Shown one piece after another: positions 7,670 through 16,825 of a stretch of DNA of 64,000 bases. Under the pieces are notes generated by a model. That model did no database searches and was not told where the DNA came from. It worked only from the letters and a program-made list of their open reading frames with translations. This DNA is from Bryobacteraceae bacterium. Its GTDB lineage: Bacteria; Acidobacteriota; Terriglobia; Bryobacterales; Bryobacteraceae. The stretch's first letter is position 1. Every line of letters starts with the position of its first letter. Position numbers and translations under genes: made by a program. The DNA is taken from assembly GCA_041394945.1 (NCBI GenBank), contig JAWKHH010000001.1, positions 1,922,001 through 1,986,000 of the forward strand, in the 5' to 3' direction.

Positions 7670-8377
7670 ATGCAAGTCCAGAGCGCCATCCTGTTCGAGA
7701 CGGCCGAGGAACTGTATGCGCGTATCTTCCGGGAACTGCGCCCGGCCGCCCCGCTGCCCGCGCTGGAGATCCGGTACAAGCCTTTCGCCAACGCCAACAG
7801 CTCGATTCGGCTCCGCGACGGGCGGCTCGAGGTCAGGATTTCCGACGTTCTCGCCACCGCGCCGGCGCCGATCCAGGAAGCGCTCGCCTACATTCTGCTG
7901 AGCAAACTGTTCCGGCGGCCGGTTCCGCCCGTCCATTTGCACTGCTACCGGCGCTGGCTGCTTCGCGCCGACGTCCGGCGGCGAATTCAGGCGCTGCGCG
8001 CCGAGCGGGGCCGGAAGTACGTGAGCGGACCGCTTGGGGAAACGTACAATCTGGACGAGATTTTCGACGAATTGAACCTGCGTTTTTTCCACGGATTGAT
8101 GTCGAAACCGCAACTCGGCTGGAGCCGGCGCCCATCGCGGACGCTGCTCGGGCACTACGATCCATCGCACAACGCGATCGTCCTGAGCCGGTCCCTGGAC
8201 AGCCCGGCGGTGCCTCGCCTCGCCGCCGAATACGTGCTGTATCACGAGATGCTGCACCTGCGGCACCCGGTGGAGCATCGCGGGGCGCGGCGTTGCGTCC
8301 ACACGCCGGAGTTCAAGCGCGCGGAAGCCGAATTCCCGCACCTGGCGGAAGCAAAACGGCTTTTGAAAGCCATTTGA
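7670..8377 (+). CDS. SprT/YgjP-like zinc metallopeptidase-fold protein
   Basis: This is a 235-residue protein. A zinc-binding HExxH motif (HEMLH, residues 182-186) lies in a helix preceded by AAEYVLY, and a third putative ligand follows at His201 (VHTPEFK). This arrangement resembles SprT-like and YgjP/DUF45 metallopeptidase-fold proteins. There is no signal peptide, so it is cytoplasmic. The N-terminal 130 residues are arginine-rich and could bind nucleic acid. It is divergent from fabH with 34 bp between starts and has an AAGGG ribosome site. The substrate is unknown. Confidence 0.8.
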   Translation: MQVQSAILFETAEELYARIFRELRPAAPLPALEIRYKPFANANSSIRLRDGRLEVRISDVLATAPAPIQEALAYILLSKLFRRPVPPVHLHCYRRWLLRADVRRRIQALRAERGRKYVSGPLGETYNLDEIFDELNLRFFHGLMSKPQLGWSRRPSRTLLGHYDPSHNAIVLSRSLDSPAVPRLAAEYVLYHEMLHLRHPVEHRGARRCVHTPEFKRAEAEFPHLAEAKRLLKAI

Positions 8378-8390
8378 AAGGGCGTTTCCC

Positions 8391-8663
8391 ATGGGATTTG
8401 CCCTCTGGATCGACACGGAAACAGCCTGGTGCGCGGGCACGCACGAGTATCGACCCATGGGCGTGGCGGTGATCGCGGCGTCCGGTTTGTTCACCGCGCG
8501 CGACTTTCGCCCCGCGCGGCGGCTTCCCACGCGCTCCGGCCCGCACTACCAGGGGCTGTTCGCTTCGCTGGTGGACGTGAACGTACATCTCTCACGGAGC
8601 CGTTCACAACCAAAACCGACGCGTTCGACTGGCGGGGCTAGCCGAACAAAACAAATCATTTAA
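8391..8663 (+). CDS. Small hypothetical protein
   Basis: This is a 90-residue frame, 13 bp after the SprT-like gene, with a GAAAGGG ribosome site. The first 65 residues (MGFALWIDTETAWCAG...) look like a compact globular segment, while the last 20 are low-complexity basic/serine residues. I recognise no family. The clean ribosome site and tight spacing support it being real, probably co-transcribed with the upstream gene, but overlapping minus-strand frames of comparable length exist here. Confidence 0.5.
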   Translation: MGFALWIDTETAWCAGTHEYRPMGVAVIAASGLFTARDFRPARRLPTRSGPHYQGLFASLVDVNVHLSRSRSQPKPTRSTGGASRTKQII

Positions 8664-8753
8664 CCCGAGAATTGACTTCTGGAGCGTGGCGATTTTCGCG
8701 CTTCCCGCTTGGACGGCGAGCCTATACTCGATACGTCCGCGCAAGGAACTGAC

Positions 8754-10172
8754 ATGCTATTCGCCACCCACACCACACATCGTATCCGCGTCGGCTTCGA
8801 CCTCTACTGGCTTCGCGAAACCCCGGCCGGAAAACTCGAAGGCTGCTTCGGCCGGCGTCTGCCGTGCGATAGCGAGCGGGTGGCGGACGTTCACCGCGAT
8901 CCAGACGGCCGGATCGACATTCGGGTCAGCGGCGGAACGGCGAATCCGCCTGCGGCCCTGGCGGCGGAAAACAGCGCGGCGGCAGAGAAGATCGGCGCCG
9001 TTCTCAACGACGCCGTCGCAGCCCGCCTGACCTCCCTGCTGGCGGCGGGAGCGCCGACGCCGGAAGAAATTCATATCGGCGTGCACATTCCCTTCGAGGG
9101 CCGGCGGTCTCCGAATCGGAACCGGATTCCGGCCCCGCGCCACGACGCCTCCGGCGCCATCTACTTCGGCGATCCGGCCGTGGTGCAAGGGGTCACACTG
9201 GCGCCCGGGCCGGTCGCCCGCCTCCAATCCGGGGACCCGATCCCGTGGGCGCTTCGGTACTCGACCACCAACGTGATCCGGGCGGGCGACGTACCCAACA
9301 GCCAAATCCAGTCCGTGCTGGACCGTCACCGGGTGACGATACCGCTGCCGGAATGGCGCGGCGACATCGCCGTGACGTGGCTGCTGACGCTGGACCCGTC
9401 GGCGGGAGAGGCGTGGACGAACCTGCCGCCGCCATCGACCAACGCCTTCTCCCGGCAAATGCGGAACACGATGTTCGCGATTCAATACGCGTTGCGAACG
9501 TTCGTGCCGTATCATTTCTTCCTCGACTTCAAGTCGCTGAGTTCGCGCGGCCGGGCGTGGCCGATGCTGGTCTACTCGGCGATGCGGCCGGTGCTGGCGC
9601 GGGCGGCGCATCGCTACGGTTACGATGTGCTGGACCGCGGTCCGCTTTATTCGGCGCTGCGGTGGGCGTCGCGGCCCCTGCGGGCGCGGCTTCAATGGGT
9701 CCACCAGCGCCTGACCGCGAATGGCCGGCGGGACCTGGGGAGCCTGTATCCGATCGCCGGACGCGGACGGATCATTCGATTGATGGCGGAGGTGCCGCGG
9801 CGCTACGGGATGCTGCTGGCCGGTGAGAATCGCGTGTTGAATATCGTCCGGCTGACGGCGGAGTTCGCTTATGCGATGACGGCGTCGCTGCGGCGGGGCG
9901 AGGATATCATCTACTCGCAATTGCAGGCGCGGCGGCTCTACAAGCAGCTAAAGATGCGGCTGGACCGGCTGTATACCGACGATCGATTCGCGCATCTGGC
10001 GCCACTGATCGCGATCGCGGCCACCTGGGGACTGGCCCATGCGCAGGGGCGGCGTCCACGGCTGGAACTACAGTTGCGGGTGGAGGAACTGGAGACGGGG
10101 TCGAAATACGCATGGAGCCGGGAAATTTCGTATGCGAATCCTCGCGGCCGGAGCGCACTAACAAGAGCATGA
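8754..10172 (+). CDS. Hypothetical protein, 472 residues
   Basis: This long protein is without a family I recognise. The ATG at 8754 has a good AAGGA site; a longer frame from 8709 lacks one. The protein has no signal peptide and no clear membrane span. It begins with a short beta-rich segment (THRIRVGFDLYWLRET), has an alanine-rich stretch near residues 70-110, and an Arg/Leu-rich helical C-terminal half (residues 250-420). It may be a coiled or all-helical scaffold. Its stop overlaps the start of the BON-domain gene (ATGA), implying translational coupling. Confidence 0.7.
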   Translation: MLFATHTTHRIRVGFDLYWLRETPAGKLEGCFGRRLPCDSERVADVHRDPDGRIDIRVSGGTANPPAALAAENSAAAEKIGAVLNDAVAARLTSLLAAGAPTPEEIHIGVHIPFEGRRSPNRNRIPAPRHDASGAIYFGDPAVVQGVTLAPGPVARLQSGDPIPWALRYSTTNVIRAGDVPNSQIQSVLDRHRVTIPLPEWRGDIAVTWLLTLDPSAGEAWTNLPPPSTNAFSRQMRNTMFAIQYALRTFVPYHFFLDFKSLSSRGRAWPMLVYSAMRPVLARAAHRYGYDVLDRGPLYSALRWASRPLRARLQWVHQRLTANGRRDLGSLYPIAGRGRIIRLMAEVPRRYGMLLAGENRVLNIVRLTAEFAYAMTASLRRGEDIIYSQLQARRLYKQLKMRLDRLYTDDRFAHLAPLIAIAATWGLAHAQGRRPRLELQLRVEELETGSKYAWSREISYANPRGRSALTRA

Positions 10173-10570
10173 GTCATTTTCTTTCATCCGTACGCCTGTT
10201 CATTCTCTTGTTCCTCGTGCTTGGCGTCATCCCGGCGGCGCTCCCCGGCAAGAGCCCAGCCGCGCCGGCAAGGACGGCTCGGGCGGGCCTTTCCGACGAC
10301 GCGTTGGCGGCAGCGATCCGGGCGCGCTTCGCGAAATCGAAGATCAACGCCGACCACTTCCAGGTGCGTGTCGAAGGCGGCGTGGCGATCATTGAGGGCA
10401 AAACCGGCGTCATCCAGCGGAAGGGAACGGCGACACGGCTGGCCAAACTGGCTGGGGCGAAGGCCGTCCGCAACAACATCGAAGTCTCGGAGGCGGCGCG
10501 GGCAAAGGCGCGCGGCACTTTGCAGGAGGGCCGGCGCCGAGCTCAGGTGCGACGCGACGAGGGCCGCTAG
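10169..10570 (+). CDS. BON-domain protein with signal peptide
   Basis: This is a 133-residue protein starting at the ATG that overlaps the previous stop. An N-terminal hydrophobic signal (MSHFLSSVRLFILLFLVLG) is followed by one BON domain at about residues 45-110 (LSDDALAAAIRARF..., GGVAIIEGKTG, AVRNNIEV). BON domains associate with periplasmic membranes or phospholipids in proteins such as OsmY. The tail is arginine-rich. The stop codon shares CTAG (10567-10570) with the convergent gene's stop. Confidence 0.85.
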   Translation: MSHFLSSVRLFILLFLVLGVIPAALPGKSPAAPARTARAGLSDDALAAAIRARFAKSKINADHFQVRVEGGVAIIEGKTGVIQRKGTATRLAKLAGAKAVRNNIEVSEAARAKARGTLQEGRRRAQVRRDEGR

Positions 10571-11280
10571 CGCAGGTACGGCGCGACCCAATCCCAGACA
10601 GCCGCCACCACCACGACGACGGCGATGGCCGCGTACAGCGCATAGCGCTTCCCGCGCGCCTTTCGAGCCGCAGCGCCAGACGGACGCCAACGCAGGTGGT
10701 GATTGGCCTCGACGAAGGCATGATAAAAGGCTTCGTTGGAGATCGCGTAGCGGTGGCGCTCGCCCTCGAATGCGCCGGCGATATCGGGCGAGAATGCGAA
10801 CGCATCCGTGACAGACGTCAATGGAGGCACGGCGTGCCGGTGGGAGTCGTGCCAGGCGGCGCGGAGGCAGAGCAGCGCCATGAGACCGAAGATGGGCGGC
10901 AGCAGCCCGATGTAGTTCGCGTAGCTCCAGGGCGTTTCGAACAGGGCCGGGAGAAAGTTGCGAATGGTCCAGAGCGTGAACAGCCCAATGACGGTCGCCG
11001 GGACGATGTACTGAGAACGGAAACACATCAGGGCGCGCTCCAACGGCGTGAAGCGGCGGACGGCGCGTTCGTGCTCGGCGGTGCAATCGGAGCAAAACGG
11101 CGCTTCAGCGGCGACAATCTCGTAGCGGTGGCCGTCTTCGGAATCGGAGAGCTGGAAGACCCGCTCCCACCGGAGGCGGCTGGTGGCGGGCCGGCCGCAG
11201 CGCGCGCAGAGCCAAGGGAGGTTCAAGTCAACCGGCCGGCCGGTGAGCACGATAGCGTTCAGGCCGGGCGCGGGCTGCAT
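10567..11280 (-). CDS. Zinc-ribbon membrane protein, unknown function
   Basis: This is a 237-residue protein. Near residues 26-29 and about 63-66 are two CxxC pairs (CARCGRP, CSDC) that could form one zinc ribbon. They are followed by two membrane helices at about 89-108 and 118-138, and a third at the extreme C-terminus (YALYAAIAVVVVVAAVWDWV). The cytoplasmic part between helices 2 and 3 holds aromatic-rich sequence (FSNDA-like AISNEAFYHAF). The ATG at 11280 is chosen because upstream in-frame sequence is atypical and overlaps the divergent esterase. No function can be assigned. Confidence 0.7.
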   Translation of the reverse strand: MQPAPGLNAIVLTGRPVDLNLPWLCARCGRPATSRLRWERVFQLSDSEDGHRYEIVAAEAPFCSDCTAEHERAVRRFTPLERALMCFRSQYIVPATVIGLFTLWTIRNFLPALFETPWSYANYIGLLPPIFGLMALLCLRAAWHDSHRHAVPPLTSVTDAFAFSPDIAGAFEGERHRYAISNEAFYHAFVEANHHLRWRPSGAAARKARGKRYALYAAIAVVVVVAAVWDWVAPYLR

Positions 11281-11324
11281 GGCGATTTCGAGAATAGCGC
11301 AATGGCTGCGATAAGATCGGGGGG

Positions 11325-12440
11325 ATGCTTCGACCCGCTTGCCTCGTTTGCCTTGCCTTTTGCCTACCCGCGCTCTGCCAGACACCGGCCCCGCAGCCGG
11401 CGGCAAAAGCCGGCCGCCGTGTGCGGACGCCGCCTCCCACGCGCGACCCGAACACGCCCGGGTACGTGAAGTCAAAGGAATTGCCGGATGGCCAGGCGCC
11501 GTCTCCCAAGCAGAACGGCAACTTCGTGATCGGGCCGACGCACAACCCCGCCCCGGAGATGGCGGTAAAGGAAGGGGTCCCGCAGGGCGACGTTCACGAG
11601 TTCACGATGGAGTCCACCGACAGCAGGATTTACCCCGGCATCGCGCGGAGGCAGGGCACGTTCGCCCAGCCGGACCCGGACAAGCCGGGGCAGGTAATCG
11701 TCGACAGCTACCCGGCGCCCTACACGCGCAAGGTGGCGGTGTATGTGCCGAAGCAGTACAAGCCGGGAAGCGTAGCGCCGTTTATCGTAGGAGCCGACGG
11801 ACCGGACCGGTCTTTGTTCGTGGCGCTCGACAACCTGATCCACGAGAAGCGCGTGCCGGTGATGATCGCGATTTCGATTGGCAACGGCAGCGGCGACGCG
11901 CAGGGCAGCGAACGCGGCCACGAGTACGACACCATGTCCGGCCTCTACGCGCAGTTCGTCGAGACCGAAGTGCTGCCGGAGGTGGAGAAGCGCTTCAACG
12001 TGAAGCTGACCAAGAATCCGGAAGGCCGCGCAACGATGGGATGCAGTTCCGGCGCGGCGGCGGCGTTCACTATGGCGTGGTATCGCCCGGATCTGTACCA
12101 TCGCGTACTGAGCTACTCGGGCACCTACGTGTACCAGCAATGGCCCTACAATGCGGAGACCCCGCACGGCGCGTGGGACTATCACGAAAAGATCATCCCG
12201 GAGAGCCCGAAGAAGCCGCTGCGAATCTGGATGCACGTGAGCGACCGCGACAACCTGATCACGCGCGATGAATACCACGACTGGGTGCTCGCCAACGAGC
12301 GCATGGCGAAGGTGCTGGCGGACAAGGGGTACCCGTATCAGTTCGTGTTCGCGAAGAACGCGTCACATTGCGACCGGGCGGTGAAGGCGCAGACGCTGCC
12401 ACTTGCGCTCGAGTACGTGTGGCGCGGGTACAAGCCGTAG
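11325..12440 (+). CDS. Secreted alpha/beta-hydrolase, enterochelin-esterase-like
   Basis: This 371-residue protein has a signal peptide (MLRPACLVCLAFCLPALC). The nucleophile elbow is G-C-S-S-G with Ser241 (ATMGCSSGAAAAFTMAWYRP), a strand-turn-helix typical of putative-esterase (Esterase D/Fes-type) hydrolases. A HisCys near the C-terminus (NASHCDRA) is the probable catalytic histidine. A proline-rich linker covers residues 20-60. The mature enzyme is likely periplasmic or secreted and cleaves an ester such as an acylated sugar or siderophore; the substrate is not known. It is divergent from the zinc-ribbon gene with 44 bp between the starts. Confidence 0.88.
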   Translation: MLRPACLVCLAFCLPALCQTPAPQPAAKAGRRVRTPPPTRDPNTPGYVKSKELPDGQAPSPKQNGNFVIGPTHNPAPEMAVKEGVPQGDVHEFTMESTDSRIYPGIARRQGTFAQPDPDKPGQVIVDSYPAPYTRKVAVYVPKQYKPGSVAPFIVGADGPDRSLFVALDNLIHEKRVPVMIAISIGNGSGDAQGSERGHEYDTMSGLYAQFVETEVLPEVEKRFNVKLTKNPEGRATMGCSSGAAAAFTMAWYRPDLYHRVLSYSGTYVYQQWPYNAETPHGAWDYHEKIIPESPKKPLRIWMHVSDRDNLITRDEYHDWVLANERMAKVLADKGYPYQFVFAKNASHCDRAVKAQTLPLALEYVWRGYKP

Positions 12441-12449
12441 GAGCGAACG

Positions 12450-13229
12450 TCAGCGTCGGGTGGGATTCCTGGCCTGGGCTTCCTTGAATTTGACAAGGGC
12501 CTGGGTGGCATCGTCCTTGCGGCCGTCCTTGCGGTAGGCCTGCGCCAGAAGGTACCAGGCTTCGGAATAATCGGAGTCCAGCTTGACGGCCTGCTCGAGC
12601 CAGCGGAGGCTGAGCTCCTCTTTCCCGAGCTTGACGAGCGCCTTCCCTGTGAGAAACGCGTTGCGGGCGGAGCCGGGATTGCGGTTGGCGGCTTCGGCGG
12701 CGAGTTGGAACGCCTTTTCGTACTGTTCACGGCGGAGGAAGAAGTCGGCGAGGTTGGCATGCGCCCAGTCATAGTCCGGGTGCTTCTTCATCACGATATC
12801 GAGGGCGCGGAAGAAATGGCGGAGGGCTTCGCGATCCTGGTTCAGCGCATCGTAGCAGAGCCCGAGATTATCCCAGGCGCGATGATGATCGGGGTCGAGA
12901 TCCACCACGCGCTTCAGGCGGGCAATCGCCTCCGGGTAGCGCTTCTGCTGGTAATAGAGCCGGCCGAGCGCGTAGAGCGCCGCGGTGTTCTGCAGATCGG
13001 CCTCCACGGCAGCGCGCATTCTGCCCTCCGCCTCGATCTCCTTGCCGAGCAGGTAGAGCACCTGGCCGTGGGCGAGATAGAGTTCCGCCTGCGGCGGGCA
13101 GGCCGCCTCCGCCCGGGCAAACGCCGATTCGGCCGCTTCGAAATGCCGCGCGTCGAATGCCCGCTTCGCCTCGGCCACGGTCCGCGAGCAGTCCTCCGCG
13201 AGCAGGAACAGCGCAAACACGGGTAGCAT
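12450..13229 (-). CDS. Secreted tetratricopeptide-repeat protein
   Basis: This is a 259-residue protein with a short signal-like N-terminus (MLPVFALFLLA) followed by about six TPR units from residue 18 to 250, for example AALYALGRLYYQQKRYPEAI and AWDNLGLCYDALNQDREAL. TPRs mediate protein-protein contacts; no enzymatic domain is attached. The start has an excellent AAGGGAGG ribosome site 7 nt upstream. It is divergent from garD, with only 20 bp between start codons. Confidence 0.88.
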   Translation of the reverse strand: MLPVFALFLLAEDCSRTVAEAKRAFDARHFEAAESAFARAEAACPPQAELYLAHGQVLYLLGKEIEAEGRMRAAVEADLQNTAALYALGRLYYQQKRYPEAIARLKRVVDLDPDHHRAWDNLGLCYDALNQDREALRHFFRALDIVMKKHPDYDWAHANLADFFLRREQYEKAFQLAAEAANRNPGSARNAFLTGKALVKLGKEELSLRWLEQAVKLDSDYSEAWYLLAQAYRKDGRKDDATQALVKFKEAQARNPTRR

Positions 13230-13230
13230 A

Positions 13231-13244
13231 AAGGGACCTCCCTT
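13231..13244. promoter_or_regulatory. Inverted repeat carrying the TPR-gene ribosome site
   Basis: AAGGGA-CC-TCCCTT lies between the divergent starts at 13229 and 13250. On the minus strand it supplies AAGGGAGG at ideal distance from the TPR gene start. On the plus strand the corresponding AAGGGA is 13 nt from garD's ATG, too far for a normal site, so garD may be weakly initiated or read from a longer transcript. The symmetry may be coincidental. Confidence 0.4.
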
Positions 13245-13249
13245 CTACT

Positions 13250-14806
13250 ATGGACCCCTTGTACGTCAAAGTACACCCGCGCGACAATGTCGCAATTATC
13301 GTGAACACGGAGGGGCTGGCCGCCGGCGCCACCTTCCAATGCGGCTTGGCGCTACGCGAAGCAATTCCGCAATCGCACAAAGTGACGCTGGCGCCGATTG
13401 CCGCCGGGGAGCCGGTGGTGCGGTATGGCGAGACGATCGGCGCGGCGAACCGCGATCTTCCGGCGGGTTCGTGGGTCCGCGAGGAGATGGTGGACCTGCC
13501 TGTAGCTCCGCCACTCGATCTGTTGCCGCTGGCGACGAACGTTCCGCCAGCGCCCGAACCGCTCGCCGGCTACACGTTCGAGGGCTACCGCAATCCCGAC
13601 GGGAGGGTGGGCACGAAGAACATCCTCGGCATCACGACGACAGTGCAGTGCGTGGCGCCTACGGTGGAATACGCGGTGCGCCGGATCAAGGCCGAGATCC
13701 TGCCCCGGTTCGCGAACGTCGACGACGTGGTTGCCGTGACACACACCTACGGCTGCGGCGTGGCGATCGACGCGCCGGGCGCGCAGGTGCCCATCCGCAC
13801 CCTGCGGGAGATCAGCCGGCATGCGAGTTTCGGCGGCGCGCCGCTCGTGGTGAGCCTTGGATGCGAGAAACTCCAGCCAGCGCGGTTGTTTCCGGACCAG
13901 GCGCTGCAGCGGATGGCGACGCAGCAGTTGCCGGTTCTAACGGACGATCCCTACGTGGTGAAGCTGCAGGACCAGGATCTGCGGGGGTTCGGCGAGATCA
14001 TCGGCGCGATCATGCGGTACGCGGAGCGGCGCCTGGAGGACTTGAACCAGCGGAGGCGCACGACGTGTCCGGCATCGGACCTCGTGGTGGGGCTGCAGTG
14101 CGGAGGATCGGACGCCTTTTCCGGCGTGACCTGCAACCCGGCGGTGGGCTACGCGGCTGATCTACTGGTGCGGGCGGGGGCGACGGTGATGTTCTCGGAA
14201 GTGACCGAGGTTCGCGACGCGGTCCACCTGCTGACGCCGCGGGCGGCCAACGAAGACGTGGCGCGGGCGTTGATCCGGGAAATGCGGTGGTACGACGAGT
14301 ATCTGGCGGGCGGCTCGGCGGACCGGTCAGCGAATCCGACGCCGGGGAACAAGCGCGGCGGTTTGGCGAATGTTGTCGAGAAAGCGCTTGGGTCCGTGGC
14401 GAAGGCGGGCACGACGGCGCTCCAGTACGTGGCGACGCACGGGGAACGCGTTACCGCGAAGGGGCTGGTGTTCGCGGCGACTCCGGCCGGGGATTTCATG
14501 TGCGGCACGCAGCAGCTTGCCTCGATGAACATGCATGTGTTCACGACGGGCGAAGGGAGCCCGTATGGGCTTGCGATGGCGCCGGTGGTGAAAGTGTCGT
14601 CCCGGACGGCGCTGGCCGAGCGATGGTATGACCTCATCGACATCGACGCGGGGCGCATCGCGACGGGCGACTCGACGATCGAGGAGACCGGTTGGGAGCT
14701 GTTCCGTCTTCTGCTCGACGTCGCAAGCGGGCGCAAGCAAACCTGGGCAGACCACTGGGGGCTGCACAACGCACTCGCGCCGTTCAATCCGGGGCCGGTG
14801 ACGTAG
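13250..14806 (+). CDS. garD: Galactarate dehydratase
   Basis: This 518-residue enzyme dehydrates galactarate (mucate) to 5-keto-4-deoxy-glucarate. The sequence follows E. coli GarD closely from end to end: an N-terminal SAF-like domain (about residues 5-85, VKVHPRDNVAIIVN), the linker GYTFEGYRNPDGRVGTKN, the core with THTYGCGVAIDAPGAQ, VSLGCEKLQPARL and GLQCGGSDAFSG, and the C-terminal GLHNALAPFNPGPVT. Length matches the family. No kdgD, garL or garR lies beside it, so the downstream steps must be encoded elsewhere. Pectin-derived galacturonate oxidation is the likely source of substrate. Confidence 0.95.
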   Translation: MDPLYVKVHPRDNVAIIVNTEGLAAGATFQCGLALREAIPQSHKVTLAPIAAGEPVVRYGETIGAANRDLPAGSWVREEMVDLPVAPPLDLLPLATNVPPAPEPLAGYTFEGYRNPDGRVGTKNILGITTTVQCVAPTVEYAVRRIKAEILPRFANVDDVVAVTHTYGCGVAIDAPGAQVPIRTLREISRHASFGGAPLVVSLGCEKLQPARLFPDQALQRMATQQLPVLTDDPYVVKLQDQDLRGFGEIIGAIMRYAERRLEDLNQRRRTTCPASDLVVGLQCGGSDAFSGVTCNPAVGYAADLLVRAGATVMFSEVTEVRDAVHLLTPRAANEDVARALIREMRWYDEYLAGGSADRSANPTPGNKRGGLANVVEKALGSVAKAGTTALQYVATHGERVTAKGLVFAATPAGDFMCGTQQLASMNMHVFTTGEGSPYGLAMAPVVKVSSRTALAERWYDLIDIDAGRIATGDSTIEETGWELFRLLLDVASGRKQTWADHWGLHNALAPFNPGPVT

Positions 14807-14814
14807 GGAACCAG

Positions 14815-16803
14815 CTACCAGACGCGGCAGGCGTTCTCGCGGACCATCGCCTGACCCGCCTTGCACGAGTAAGAATTGCGAAATTCCGGCATGTTGGAGA
14901 CAACTCCGTTCACACGATATTCGCCGGGGGCGTGAGGATCGGTTTCGGCGCGGAGACGGGCGGCATCGTTGGTGATGTTGTTGCACCACCCCTGCGCCCA
15001 GCCGAGGAAGACGCGCTGCTGGGCCGTGAAGCCGTCGACCTTCGGCGCCGGTTTGCCGTCGAGCGAATCCATCAGCGCCTGGAAAGCGACGCGAAGCCCA
15101 CCGGCGTCGGCGATGTTTTCGCCGAGGGTCAGCTTGCCGTTAATGTGGGCGCCGCCGGCGACGGTGTAACTGTTGTACTGGTCGACGAAGCACTGGGCGC
15201 GCTCTTCGAAGGCCTTGGCATCCTCGGGCGTCCACCATTCGCTTAGGTTGCCGTTGGCGGCGAACTTGCGGCCCTGGTCGTCGAAGCCGTGCGAGATTTC
15301 GTGGCCGATGACGCCGCCGATGCCGCCGAAGTTCAGCGCGTCGTCGGCTGTGGCGTCAAACAGCGGCGGCTGCAGGATGCCGGCTGGGAAGTTGATGTTG
15401 TTCTCGAGCGGGCTGTAGTAGGCGTTGACGGTCGGCGCGGACATGCGCCAGCGCTTGGGGTCGACTTTGGCGCCGACGCGGGCGATGTGCTCGCGCTCGC
15501 GGAATTCGACGGCACGGAAGGAATTCCCGAGCAGATCCCCGCGGGCGATTCGCAACGGCGTGTAGTCGATCCAGATATCGGGGTAGCCGATCTTGTTCGT
15601 TACCGCGTGAAGTTTGCCGAGTGCTCGTTCCTTCGTCTCCGCCGTCATCCACTCGGCTTGCTTGATGTCGGTTTCGAAAGCCTTTTCCACGGCCGCCACG
15701 AGCTTCAGCATGCGCTGCTTGCTGTCCGGCGGGAAGTACTTTTCGACGTACCGGCGGCCAAGAGCTTCGGGAAGCTGACGGTCCGCCAGTTGCGCGCAGC
15801 GGCGAGCGCGAGGGGCCAGTTCGCGGGTGCCGCGAAGAGTGCGCTCGTGGAATTCGAAGTTGGCCTCGACGAAGGAGCGCGATAGTTCCGGCGCCGCGGT
15901 ATCGGCGAGACGCAAGGTGAGGTACGACTTCCATTGGTCCAGCGGCGCCTCCGCGACGAGACGATTCACTTCCTGGAGGAAGGCGGGCTGGGGCGCGCTC
16001 AGGACATCGAACGCCGGGACCTTGCGCTCGCGGAGATAGGCGGACCAATCGAACGACGGCATCCAGCCGCGCAGTTCGGCGGACTTTGTCCGGCGGTAAC
16101 GGTTCTTCGGGTCGCGCAGGGCGACGCGGTCAAGCGACGCCTTGGCGAGGGAGGTTTCCAACTGCATCACGGCAGCGGCTCGATCCGCGGCGCGCTTCTC
16201 GTTGTCGCCGAGGAGCACGAACAAGCGCGTCACGTAGGCGATGTACTTCGCGCGGATCTCGTCGGACCGGGCGCCGGCCTTGAGGTAGTAGTCCCGATCG
16301 GGCAGCGTCAGGCCGCCCTGGGCGGCTTCGGCGATAAAGACGGTGGCGTCTTCGAAGTCGGCCGAGGAGTCGAAGTCGAAGGCGGCGGTGACGCCGATCG
16401 AGTGAAGCCTGCCCAGCACGGCAGGCAGGCCTTTGGCATCGCGCAAACGCTCGATGGGACGCAGGTACGGCTCGATGGGCTTCATGCCCTTGGCGTTGAC
16501 AGCGGCTTCGTCCATGCAGGCGGCGTAGTGGTCGCCGATCCGCTCGTCCAAGATGTCGCGGCCGGACTGTTTGCGGGCCGCTTCCTCAAGGACGGTACGA
16601 AGCCGAACATTGATTTCTTCGGTGAGCGCGTTGAACCGGCTCCACCGGGACTGGTCCGGCGGCACGGGGTTCTTGTCGATCCAGGCGCCGCAGGCGAAGC
16701 GGTAGAAGTTCTCGCACGGGTCCACGGACCGGTCCAGCCACTGAGTGACCCCCTGGCCATAGGCGGCCGTGCAGACGACGGCCGCGATTAATAACGCCCT
16801 CAT
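14815..16803 (-). CDS. M13-family zinc metallopeptidase (PepO/neprilysin-like)
   Basis: This 662-residue enzyme has a signal peptide (MRALLIAAVVCTAAYGQ). The zinc site is intact: HEISH at 501-505 with the third ligand Glu562 in GENIADAGG. Other family marks are DPCENFYRFACGAW near the N-terminus, NAYYSP and NNINFPAGILQPP before the zinc motif, and the C-terminal CRVW. M13 enzymes are oligoendopeptidases that degrade short peptides, here in the periplasm. It is convergent with garD, 8 bp apart, and probably co-transcribed upstream of nothing, since the BON gene ends 22 bp before its start. Confidence 0.95.
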   Translation of the reverse strand: MRALLIAAVVCTAAYGQGVTQWLDRSVDPCENFYRFACGAWIDKNPVPPDQSRWSRFNALTEEINVRLRTVLEEAARKQSGRDILDERIGDHYAACMDEAAVNAKGMKPIEPYLRPIERLRDAKGLPAVLGRLHSIGVTAAFDFDSSADFEDATVFIAEAAQGGLTLPDRDYYLKAGARSDEIRAKYIAYVTRLFVLLGDNEKRAADRAAAVMQLETSLAKASLDRVALRDPKNRYRRTKSAELRGWMPSFDWSAYLRERKVPAFDVLSAPQPAFLQEVNRLVAEAPLDQWKSYLTLRLADTAAPELSRSFVEANFEFHERTLRGTRELAPRARRCAQLADRQLPEALGRRYVEKYFPPDSKQRMLKLVAAVEKAFETDIKQAEWMTAETKERALGKLHAVTNKIGYPDIWIDYTPLRIARGDLLGNSFRAVEFREREHIARVGAKVDPKRWRMSAPTVNAYYSPLENNINFPAGILQPPLFDATADDALNFGGIGGVIGHEISHGFDDQGRKFAANGNLSEWWTPEDAKAFEERAQCFVDQYNSYTVAGGAHINGKLTLGENIADAGGLRVAFQALMDSLDGKPAPKVDGFTAQQRVFLGWAQGWCNNITNDAARLRAETDPHAPGEYRVNGVVSNMPEFRNSYSCKAGQAMVRENACRVW

Positions 16804-16825
16804 TTCCGAATGATAGCGCGGGCCG

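Noticed and set aside
13231..13244. Inverted repeat as a regulator binding site
   Set aside because: One arm is simply the ribosome site of the TPR gene and the symmetry is short; kept only as a weak regulatory note.
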